Assembly (NCBI GenBank): GCA_946800325.1
Contig: OX326956.1
Span: 47,787,052 to 47,851,051, forward strand
Source: Luzula sylvatica
Lineage: Eukaryota > Streptophyta > Magnoliopsida > Poales > Juncaceae
Reading direction: 5' to 3'
Length of the DNA: 64,000 bases
Notes under the pieces: model-generated
The model's database searches: none
What the model was told of the DNA's origin: nothing
The model's input: only the letters and a program-made list of their open reading frames with translations
Part shown: piece by piece, positions 45,776-54,479 of the stretch
Layout: each line of letters begins with the position of its first letter
Numbering within the stretch: the stretch's first letter is position 1
Made by a program: the position numbers and the translations under genes

Positions 45776-47841
45776 CCGGTCCTAGATTTTGAAAGACCCG
45801 AGATCTATTTTCAAAACGGACTCATCTATTACCATTCCAAAAAAAACTTCAGAGTAGTTTCAAAATAATTTCTTATTGTAACTACATCAAATAAAACATG
45901 CATCATTTGAGTACTTTGTAATTACAAAAATTATGAATATCATTTGACTCCTACATCTTTATTAGTATGTGAAACGTCATTCCCTAAAGCATCATATTGA
46001 AAAAAGATACACTACTTCTTTTCAAAATATTTAGTGAAAGAGAGGGCTTATTGAAAATTACATACCTCAAGACACAGCTGTTCTAATTAAATAGAAATCG
46101 GTTATCATTTTTTTTTTTTTTTAAAAACTAAAGAGGCGAAGCCTCTTTTAATATATTAAAGCAAGGTTTAATACATTGGTGCGATTTTACATGATAAATG
46201 TAAAAAAGTAGTTTCGCAAAAATAAATTATAATTGCAAAAGTAAGATACATGCCGAGAGATGATGCTTTCGGCCATCCTTAGACGAACGCAACCTCCCTC
46301 TGCCCTTGGTTTGCCACGCGAGCTCGGATTGTCATCGAAGCTGTCACCGTCGCTGTCGCGGCCCGTCGCTCTCGGACTCGCCCCCAGACTCGTCCCAGAC
46401 TCGGCCGTCGCTCTCGGCCTCGCCCCAGACTCGGCCCAGACTCGTCCCAGACTCGCCCCAGACACGGCACCAGCCTCGCGATTTTTCGATTTCTCTTTTT
46501 CCCTTCCCGCTTTTTCCTTTCGAGTTTTTGCTCTTCGAGGAGCTCCAAAATCGCCACAGACCCCTGGCAGTTCCTGTAAGTTCCTGCGAGTTCCTGCCAG
46601 TTCCAGCGAGTTCCTGCGAGTTCCTTTCCAGTTCCTGCGAGTTACTTTATCAATTCCTGTGAGTTCCTGCGAGTTCCTGCCAGCCTTTGCTTCCCAATCG
46701 AATCTGCGTCGAAACCCTAGCCTTTTCTTCCCAGTCGCCAGCCAGTCACCAGCCATCGCCAGTCGCCAGCCAGTCAGTCGCCAGTCGCCAGCCAGTCGCC
46801 AGCCAGTTCGTCTCCAGCCAGCTTTCGTCGCCCCTTTCCTCCCTTTCCTCGCTCCAGCCGCCGCCGTCAGATCTGCGTCTGCCTCGGATCTGCGTCGGAG
46901 CTCGCCCGTCGCTCTTGGGAGTCAGATCTGCGTCGGAGCTCGCCGGATCTGCTGTCGGCCTCGTCCGTCGCTCTCGGGCGTCGGATCTGCGTCGGAGCTC
47001 GCCCGTCGGATCTGCTGTCGGCCTCTCCCGTCGCTCTTGGGCTGGTGAGGGGAGGTGTAGGCGGAGGCGGAGGCGGAGGCGGCTAGGGTTTGCCTCCGCC
47101 TCAGAGTCTCCTCAGAGTCGCCTTCTCCTCTTCCTCTAAACGTATTCCGTTATACAAAGAAAATCCAGAGTTTTGAAATCGGTTATCATTAACAATGGAA
47201 ATTCTATTTGTCCAAAATCAAATTAATGTGTTAGTCTTCTTCTGTCACTTAATTCTAATTTGTTCCGATTATAAACTCTAATTGAAGACTCAAAACCCAA
47301 AAAATCAAACCATGATGTAAAATCAGCAAAAAAAAATCAAACCTTAGTGCAAAATTAGCGAAAAGATCGAAGATTGTAAGGGACAGTAATGAGAGCCATT
47401 GGATTGTGATGGATGACTTTCGAGGATAGTAGCTAGAGGGGTGGATGGCTTCCGATGCTGAGCGACGACGATCATCTGATCTGCCAGGAGGCCTGGCATT
47501 GTCTCGTCGCTTCTCAAGTCTCGTTTCGACGAGGGAAGGGTTTGGGTACAACAGACAAGAGAGGAGAAAATGGCTTAACGGGTTCGTTTTTTCAAACGGG
47601 TCCGTCTAAAAACATATTTATAATAAGTCTCTTTTTCTAATAGTAGTCTATAACGGTCCGGCTTTGATCCAATAATCAATAATGTGTATGCTATGTATAA
47701 AATGTTATAATGGGTCCGATTTTGGATAAATTCGATCCAATAGTGTGGATGTTGTGTATATAATGTTATTGGATGTTGGACCCCTTTAAAATTCTGGACC
47801 CCAGACCCGAACTTCATTAGCAGCCCCTATTGCCGGTCCTG
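45772..47841. mobile_element. Possible hAT-like element carrying a nested retroposon
   Basis: A CAGGACCGG word starts at 45772 and its inverse CCGGTCCTG ends at about 47841. These ends resemble CAGGGCCGG-type hAT termini. Only about 9 terminal bases match and the flanking 8-mers differ, so this is tentative. The interior includes the 1.07 kb retroposon at 46110-47174 and an AT-rich rest. Confidence 0.3.
46110..47174 (-). mobile_element. Poly(A)-tailed retroposon with a 16 bp target-site duplication
   Basis: A 1065-base insertion flanked by the exact 16 bp repeat GAAATCGGTTATCATT (46094-46109 and 47175-47190). On the minus strand it ends with a perfect 8 bp hairpin (AAAGAGGC, 3-base loop, 46130-46148), then AGTTTTTA and a run of 13 A. 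The 5' half on that strand is GC-rich, contains AAACCCTAGCC followed by (CCGCCT)n, and consists of short tandem words: GACTGGCTGGC, GGAACTCGCA and GACGCAGATC(C/T)GA. Both strands have open frames (46187-46756 on -, 46260-47048 on +), but they are repeats of these words and no reverse transcriptase or known protein is visible. Long TSD plus poly(A) indicates LINE-type retrotransposition; it could be a non-autonomous LINE/SINE or a retroposed transcript. Confidence 0.85.
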
Positions 47842-48454
47842 GGGCTGCATTATAATGACCTTAACAACGCATCACGTTACTACATTATTACTGCATTATT
47901 ACTGCATTATTTGTTTTCTTAAGAACAAAACAAAATAACAACGCAGCATGCACTATTTATTTAGTATTTATGCTTTTGTAATTGCGTTGGGTTGTTAGAT
48001 TGTCACAGCCACACAATTATGTGCCATAATTGGCTGGAATTTGTTGGTTTATTGATCCACGAAATCGAAATAATTATTTTAGTATAAAAAAATTCCATAC
48101 TTCAAATAGACCATTTTAAATACATATGATATTCGACCGAAATGATATAATGTCATTATCTTCTTGTTTGTATGATATGATATGATATTAGTTTTTTTTT
48201 TGTTTAAAACTTTAAATACAATATCGTATTCAATTGAAATAACATATATATATTTTTAACTAAAAATTAATATCATATCAATCAAACAAACAAAAGGATT
48301 ATCATATTAATATCACGAATAAGACTGAAAAGAAAAGAAAATTCCAATTTTATTCATTGTAAAATAAATTCACAAGAAAAAAACAATTCAAATATACTTA
48401 TCAGTGGAACCGTACTGCATCAAATTATAAATATTTTCTTGTGATTATCAATTT
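47842..48454. other. Intergenic, 3' flank of OMT copy 1
   Basis: AT-rich; the final 100-150 bases should be the 3' UTR of the minus-strand OMT copy. No gene. Confidence 0.4.
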
Positions 48455-49939
48455 TCATGGGTAGAGCTCAATGATAGAGCAAGCATCCATTAATGGAGAG
48501 ATTTTGTAATCTTTAAACCCTGCTTCTATAAACAGATTGTTCCACTCGTCTTCTTCGCGCTCTTTCCCGCCAGGTCCAGACATCATTAGAATGTCATAGA
48601 AGAGTTGTTGTTCCGTAATTTTCGGATCATCATTGCGAGAGTTCATCACTATGTCGACTATGATAACTTTTCCATATATTTCTGACGAAATTGCATCTTT
48701 ACATTTTCTAAGTATCTTCAAGCAATCCTCATCGCTCCAATCATGAAGGACATTCTGCAAATGATAAATTCGATATGTATAAAGAAGAGAAAATGCGATC
48801 TTCACAAAAGCGATATCCAAAAATGTACCGAATAAATATTAGTAAATTACCTTCAGAAAGATCGCACTGGCCGGCGGAATATACTCAAAACATATCGCCC
48901 GCGACTGCTTTCACCTTGTTGTTGCATGGAATGGACGCAATCACGTGCGGTAAATCAAGCACAATACAGCTTATCTCCGGAAATGTCTCAGTTATTACCT
49001 TAATTCAATTAAAATAGCTTAATTATAGCATTGTTATTTTCAAGAAGAAGAAAAATTGTAATTAAATAGCTTAATTATTTTTATGCTACTTGTTGTTAGG
49101 CCCGAGTAATTGTTACGCGTTAACAACCTCCTTGAATTATAGCATTGTTATTTTCATTACAAGAGGCCGTGTTCATATTATATATTTAATATTACCATTG
49201 ACGAAGAGCCGGTTCCTCCTCCAACATCAACTAGAGACTTCAAACTCGTAAATATTTCAGGGTATTGAGAGACTGCCGCCCTCATCACTCGCACGGATTG
49301 GTTACTTAATTGTTTGAAAACTATCTTGCTGATCTCAGGCCGCTCCTTCAGCACCTCCCATACGTTCTTCCCCTCATTAGCCAACTGAAAGGCCGAGATA
49401 CCTTCCTCGCTCATAAATCAGATAGTTAAGAGAAAATGGAAATAAATCTAGATTATTAAACGATGGTATTCTAATTAAGTCATGTATATTCAAAATATAA
49501 TTTTACTGTATAATTCCCCGTTTATATACTTGATTATGTAGTTGTATATATATTACCTTCTCAATGATTCACTCGGATAGTACCAAGATTTATTGAGGGT
49601 TTGGTCGAGAAAACCATGCACACACACTCTGTCAGATGAATCATCAGACAAAAGGAGGCGAGAGGCCGGAGTTAAAGCATACATGTTTTCGTCATACTGA
49701 ATGAATATTCCACGGTTCGTAAGAATCCTCATAACGCGACGAAGCAAATCGATGTTTTTTGATGGTATAGGAATTGATTGGGCGAGATCTAAAAGCGACA
49801 TCGGTTCGTCACCATGGGCTTGAAGGATATTGGGTATGTTGAGCTCTATCGCGCATTTCATGGCGAAGGGGCCTGCCAGGCAAAGAGCTTCATTGAGAAC
49901 TAGTGTATGTGCCTTGAATGTCTCCATTTGAGGCTCCAT
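48455..49939 (-). pseudogene. Plant O-methyltransferase (COMT-like), frameshifted copy 1
   Basis: SAM-dependent class II plant OMT homologue; substrates in the family are phenolics such as flavonoids or stilbenes, and the substrate here is unknown. Exons on the minus strand: 49939-49557, 49409-49196, 48998-48851, 48754-48455. Exon 1 has the dimerisation part (SLLDLAQSIPIPSKNIDLL, LTNRGIF), exon 2 the SAM motif LVDVGGGTGSSSM, exon 4 the catalytic-His motif NVLHDWSDED and the end MDACSIIELYP. Exon 3 is 148 bases; the same exon of copy 2 is 147. The extra base is in the run at 48887-48890 and produces ATGTTTTGAG, an in-frame TGA (complement of 48885-48887), before the last part of the Rossmann domain. 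Apart from this it looks intact with good splice sites, so it is either a recent pseudogene or a base error. The start could also be the internal ATG at 49927, which aligns with copy 2. Confidence 0.85.
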
Positions 49940-49989
49940 TGCAGCTGATTTCAAGGTTTCGTGTTTGTGAATGTTTGTATTGCAACTAA

Positions 49990-50022
49990 TTATATGAAGG
50001 GTGTTTGTATTGTGCAAGTATA
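49990..50022 (-). promoter_or_regulatory. Conserved core promoter of OMT copy 1
   Basis: On the minus strand, ACTTGCACAATACAAA, two differing bases, then CCCTTCATATAA occur about 50-80 bases upstream of the ATG. The same block, nearly base for base, lies upstream of OMT copy 2 (60856-60889), so the TATA-type CATATAA is probably the shared TATA box. Confidence 0.65.
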
Positions 50023-50306
50023 TGTAAAAATAAAGAGTACTTCTTCCTAAGTTTTTCTGACCGTTCATTTCCTGAAATCCCATGGCCAGTATTAATATTG
50101 GTAAGTCGGGGGGATTCTATGGTAAGCCCTTTTTGCTAAAGGGCATTTTGGGTATTGAAAAAAATGATATAAATGAGACGCTGATATGTCTAATTATTTT
50201 ACTCTTGACCCTCCATTTTTATAAACTGGATATCTCCATTTTTTTTTAATCACCGTGAATCCCCTCTTCCGTTATTGCCCTGCCTTTGCCATGTCCTGCC
50301 TCTTTG

Positions 50307-50404
50307 ATGTTTTATTTTCGGCCAATCTCAACGTGATTTCTCCGTTAAATTTCGTTGATGTCTTATTTTCGGCCAATCTCAACGTGATTTCTCCGTTAAA
50401 TTTC
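50307..50404. repeat. 49 bp tandem duplication
   Basis: Two near-identical copies of GATGTTTTATTTTCGGCC, followed by AATCTCAACGTGATTTCTCC and GTTAAATTTCGTT. Confidence 0.9.
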
Positions 50405-50862
50405 GTTATTACTTTCTCTGTTAGTTTGCTTCGTTTCAAGCACTGATTTGTCTCTCTCCAACCGGACCCCTCTCCCACTACGCCCATTTCATTCTCCTCC
50501 TAGCGTCCTATCGATCGAATGATAATATTGACATGAGTTTATTATTTTTTAATCTTATTTCTTAACGATGGTCATGAATTCGTGAGTCGTGGACATTAGG
50601 CAATTAGTTTTTTCTTTCATATTTCAAGTTTCATGAAACAATTAATTGGAGATAGCTTCTCTGACCAATTGTTTTATTTGGATATCTCCAGTTACTTTTA
50701 GTTTACTATTAAGTGTCTAATTTCAGATTTCTTAGTTTACTGATACTAAATTCCTATGAAAATGCTAAATTTTAAAAAGAAAATTATTTTTGAGTTTGCC
50801 TTTTACTGTTAGAGTTTGGTGTCTCTAAATTCAATGTATCAGTTTTTGAAAATTTGTTTAGA

Positions 50863-51692
50863 CTAGGAATATAGCCCGCGCTTCGCTGCGGGATATATTA
50901 TTTGATATATTATTTCGCTGCGGGATATATTATTTGATATATTATTTGATAAGAAAATAGAAATATTTCTCGTGCTTCGCTGCGATTTTTCAAAATGTGT
51001 TATGATCATAAAATAATAATTTTATCTAAAATGTTACAAGTATAAAACAAAAGTAATTTTCATAAATGTTAATTTAAAAAAAAAATCTGATATTAAATAG
51101 TGTCACAAGTATTATGCAATAAATGCAAATTTTTTTCCTCCTCAAAACATATCATATGTTCCAAAAGAAAAATTCAAATGTTTTATTTAGAATACAAAAC
51201 ATGTCAAATAAAATAAAATTTTGAAAAAGACAAACAAAAAAACATAAAAGACGCAGCTTGGTACCAATGAAAAATATTATAATAAGCACAAAAAAACACA
51301 GCTTGGTACCAATCAAAATTGTTATAATAAGCAAAAAAAAAAAAATAATACCAGCTGAGGCTAACAAAAAGTATTTGTGTGAATATTATATTAAATTCAA
51401 ATATTTTATTTAGAACACAAGACATATGTCAATTATATTTATTAATACGATGAAAAATTCAAATATTTTATTTAGAACACAAGATATATGTCAAATAAAA
51501 AAAAAAAAATGAACAGTAACCGGGGTTGAACAGTAATTGATTAAACAGTAGCGAACAGTACAAGTGAACAGTGTCGAACAGTTGATGAACAGGTGAGAAC
51601 AGTACCCGATGAACAGTGTTGAACAGTTGATGAACAGTGCGGGTGACGTGGCCTCACCATATGTCTTCTATTCTAAAATTAATGGGAGGGGG
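50863..51692 (-). mobile_element. Helitron-like element, 3' end clear, 5' end tentative
   Basis: On the minus strand the hairpin CCCGCAGCGAAGCGCGGG is followed by CTATATTC and CTAG at 50863, next to T: a textbook plant Helitron 3' end. A TCCCATTAATTTTAGAATAG word on the minus strand near 51692 is a candidate 5' TC end, but the expected A before it is not there. Near that end the plus strand has GAACAGT repeats (51511-51645). No helicase gene, so it would be non-autonomous. Confidence 0.55.
51511..51645. repeat. Spaced GAACAGT repeats
   Basis: About ten (G/A)AACAGT words, many as TTGAACAGT or GATGAACAGT, spaced 7-20 bases apart. Such ACTGTTCA clusters are common near ends of non-autonomous plant elements. 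Confidence 0.75.
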
Positions 51693-51989
51693 AAATTTCA
51701 TGTTAGATTTCGTGTCTTGGACAGAAAGTATTTATTTGGAATATTTATTTGACAAAATGTTCTATGTTCTTTTTTGTTGTTGAATTTTGGGTTAGAGATG
51801 ATTAGTATATCCTTGAACTATTTCAACTTTCAGCACCAGTTAATTAAACTTACAAAAAATGGAGTATTGTCAATACATCAAAAATCTAAACTAGTTTTTT
51901 TAATAGTGGAAAAAGTTTTAAAAAAACAATCACTGAAAAATACATAATAACATCCAAACATGTCACTTCATTAAATTGTGAAATTTACA

Positions 51990-52500
51990 CAACATACATA
52001 TTATACATACACACGCAATAAATACACAGACATAATACGTACACATATCATACATACAAAAACACAATACATACACACAGATCATACATACACGCATCAT
52101 CCATACACGTACATAATACATACACACACATCATGCATACACACATTATATATACACCATAACACATACACACATAACGTACATACAAAAACATAACACA
52201 TACACAGATCAAACATACACACACATAATACATATACACACATCATACAAACACACATAATACATACACACAGAACAAGTACAGGCATAACAAATACACA
52301 CTAGATCATACATACACACATAATACATACAAATAGAGACATATCATACATACACACATATAATACATTCACACGCACATGATACATACACGCATCATAC
52401 ATACACATCTAATACATACACACATTATACATACACACATTATACATACACATATAATACATACACGCATATTACATACACATATAATGCATACATTCCA
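51990..52500. repeat. Imperfect CA/TA-rich array (ATACACACAT-type)
   Basis: Roughly 500 bases of irregular repeats of CATACACACAT, ACATAATACAT and close variants. Open frames on both strands here are just the repeat. Confidence 0.9.
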
Positions 52501-52895
52501 ATTATGGTTCCATCTGGATGCGCAGAACTTGTTCGATGAAATTCCAGCTCCCTCAAAGAGAGTACCTCGTAGACCTTCTCGACGTGCTCCTAACCGACGT
52601 AATTCCAACCAATATCAGCGCTGCCGTGCTCCTAACCGACGTGAAACCAATCGTACTAACTTTTGGCTTTATCTGTTGAAATTTCAAAACTAATTAATGT
52701 AAACATTTTTCAAAAAAGCCCTTGAAGTGTTCCTATTACAAGGCTTGGCATTGGCATTGTATCTGAACATTGAAAGAAGAAAACGAGAGAGATAAGAAGA
52801 TTCAATTAATTACATACCCGTTCAAGAAAAACAAACCAAGCAGGAAACAATGAGGGGGAGTCAGTAATAGGTGCAGACGTGGCAATCAGCGCCAT
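52501..52895 (-). pseudogene. Gene-like two-exon fragment inside the 4 kb element
   Basis: On the minus strand, ATG at 52895 opens MALIATSAPITDSPSLFPAW then FVFLER, followed at once by a consensus donor GTATGT (52817-52812). A TTTCAACAG acceptor around 52687 leads in phase to IKPKVSTIGFTSVRSTAALI and then LVGITSVRSTSRRSTRYSL, ending in TGA. Part of the second exon is a 42-46 base direct duplication (GTGCTCCTAACCGACGT on +). I do not recognise the family. It resembles captured gene pieces in Mutator-like elements. It may be non-functional. Confidence 0.4.
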
Positions 52896-53036
52896 TGGAG
52901 AGGCGATGCGGCTGAAGAATGGAAGTAAGAACCTTTGGATTATGCTCGATTGGTCGTCGTCGATTCCGAGTTTGAAGGGGAGTTTGGAGTGGCGTCGTCC
53001 TACAGTATAAACCCTAAAATCTTTTCGCCTCTCTTA

Positions 53037-53388
53037 GGGTGTGCTCCCGAGTTTTTTATGAAGGGGAAGAGAATGAAGGAGAAGGGAATGGAGGGGAAGA
53101 GAATGAATGGGAAGGAAAGAAAAGAATTTTCTCTTGCTCCCGAGTTTTAAAATAATTAATGAAGGGGAAAGGAGGGGAAATAATAACATCATGAAAAATG
53201 ACAATTTTACCCTTTGAATCATTACTAACTATAAAATGAAATTACGGGTATTTTGGGTATTAGAATGTTATAATATTTTGTACCCTCCGTTACCCCCCAA
53301 ATTTGGGGAGAGAAATAATTGATCTCTTTTGTATATAGAGGAGAAATAATTTCCCCTCCCTCCCATTCCCTCTCGTTGGAGCACACCC
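53037..53388. mobile_element. Tourist-type (PIF/Harbinger) MITE with TTA duplication
   Basis: Perfect 11-base terminal inverted repeats GGGTGTGCTCC/GGAGCACACCC bound a 352-base element flanked by TTA on both sides (53034-53036, 53389-53391). The interior has repeats of GAAGGGGAAGAGAATG. The TWA target-site duplication is typical of PIF/Harbinger MITEs. Confidence 0.85.
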
Positions 53389-53393
53389 TTAGT

Positions 53394-53419
53394 CTCTCTC
53401 TCTCTCTCTCTCTCTCTCA
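53394..53419. repeat. (TC)n microsatellite
   Basis: About 13 TC units, directly after the MITE. Confidence 0.9.
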
Positions 53420-53496
53420 TCAGACTTGAGCTCCTCATCCATTTTGAAACTTACAAGAAAATACAAATTAATGAAAGAATATCAAAATCGCTAAAC

Positions 53497-53706
53497 CTAG
53501 AGAACGATCGTATCATCATAAACTATAACCCATGTACACGATACCGTAGGCGTGCTGACCCAGCAAATTCGCCCCAACTTCCGAGATTGCCGACGTCCCT
53601 CTCTTTGATCAATGACGTAGGTGTAGGCTTGAGCACGGCATCCTCTGACCCAGAAAATTCGCCCCAATCTGGTGAGATTGAGGACGCTCCGTGAGATCGA
53701 ACTCAT
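53497..53706 (-). pseudogene. Gene-like leader frame inside the 4 kb element
   Basis: On the minus strand a GA-rich leader precedes ATG at 53706 with MSSISRSVLNLTRLGRIFWV, Arg/Ser-rich and acid-free like an organelle-targeting peptide. The frame then continues through a second copy of a 24-base word (TTGGGGCGAATTTTCTGGG, with one change) and ends at 53497. No family recognised. It may be a captured 5' exon or an accident of composition. Confidence 0.3.
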
Positions 53707-54225
53707 CTCGTCTGGAGCTCTAGATCCGTCTCTTCCTCTCTTTTTTCTCTCTCGTCTCTCTTTCTCCCTCTTCTCTCTTTTGCGAGATGGATTTGGGGAA
53801 GGAAGGCACGATTGTACATTTTTTTTTCAGAGATTCACGGTGAGGGAGATTCATAGGCAGCGAAGCTTCACGCTTCGATTACAACATCAACGAGAGAAAA
53901 AGAAGCGTGTTACCAGAAAAGAATAATGAAAGTACTGGATGAACTGTGGTGAGAGGATGAGAGGGAATAAGTAATTGACCATTTTACCCTTTTCAATAAA
54001 GGATGCACCACAAAATAGTTGAATCTCGGCCATTCAATTAATTTGTAAGATTAAATCTTAAGCGTCCAATTAGAAAAGGGCTTACTATAGAATCATCCAG
54101 TCAGTCAGCTATCGGTAAACCGGATAAATTGATTCAGGCGGTTAAAATTTCATGAAATGTGTGTTCAGCCGGTCACAACATTGGTAGAAAATGGGCAGTG
54201 TAATTATACATATAGTTTTCTTTTT

Positions 54226-54467
54226 GAGTAGTGATGTATGTCTCGTAATATTCTCTCTCACAATCCTTGATGTCATGACACGATTTTTAAAATTTGATTT
54301 TACATCATAATTTGACAATCTAATTTATGGTAATATGTTAATTTATGGTTTAACATTTCAGTAAAATTTCGAACCACAAATTAATGTGTTAAAAATTAAG
54401 GTGTTAAATCATATCCACGTCATCAAGAGTTGTGAAGGAGAATATTAGGGGTTGGCCAAAATTTTCC
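54226..54467. mobile_element. Mutator-like MITE, family A copy 3 (9 bp TSD)
   Basis: A 242-base copy with ends GAGTAGTGATGTATGTC and (inverted) GGAAAATTTTGGCCAAC, flanked by exact 9 bp repeats TTTCTTTTT (54217-54225, 54468-54476). Related to copies at 32852 and 35119. Confidence 0.85.
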
Positions 54468-54479
54468 TTTCTTTTTCTT

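Larger units (their letters stand above)
50108..54105. mobile_element. Possible ~4 kb non-autonomous TIR element
   Basis: Left end GGATTCTATGGTAAGCCCTT at 50112-50131 and right end, inverted, GATTCTATAGTAAGCCCTTT around 54073-54095 match over about 21 bases with one difference. The MITE at 37514 has a similar GGGG(A)ATTCTAT tip, which would fit a Mutator-like family. No matching 9 bp direct repeat could be found at the outer edges, so one or both ends may be displaced. Inside are a Helitron end, a CA-rich array, gene-like exon pieces and a Tourist MITE; no transposase was seen. Confidence 0.45.

Noticed and set aside
46187..46756. A 189-codon minus-strand frame in the retroposon
   Set aside because: It is in the sense direction of the element, but its Arg/Glu/Ser content comes from the repeated words, and no domain is recognisable.
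46260..47048. A 262-codon plus-strand frame in the retroposon
   Set aside because: It is made of repeated short words (SRQPVASQ, RVPASSCE types) from GC-rich tandem repeats, opposite to the poly(A)-defined strand.
50255..50487. Overlapping frames with a repeated LFSANLNVISPLNFV
   Set aside because: Produced by the 49 bp tandem duplication; no independent support.
51978..52608. His/Thr- or Cys/Val-rich frames in the CA-rich array
   Set aside because: Translations of the simple repeat only.
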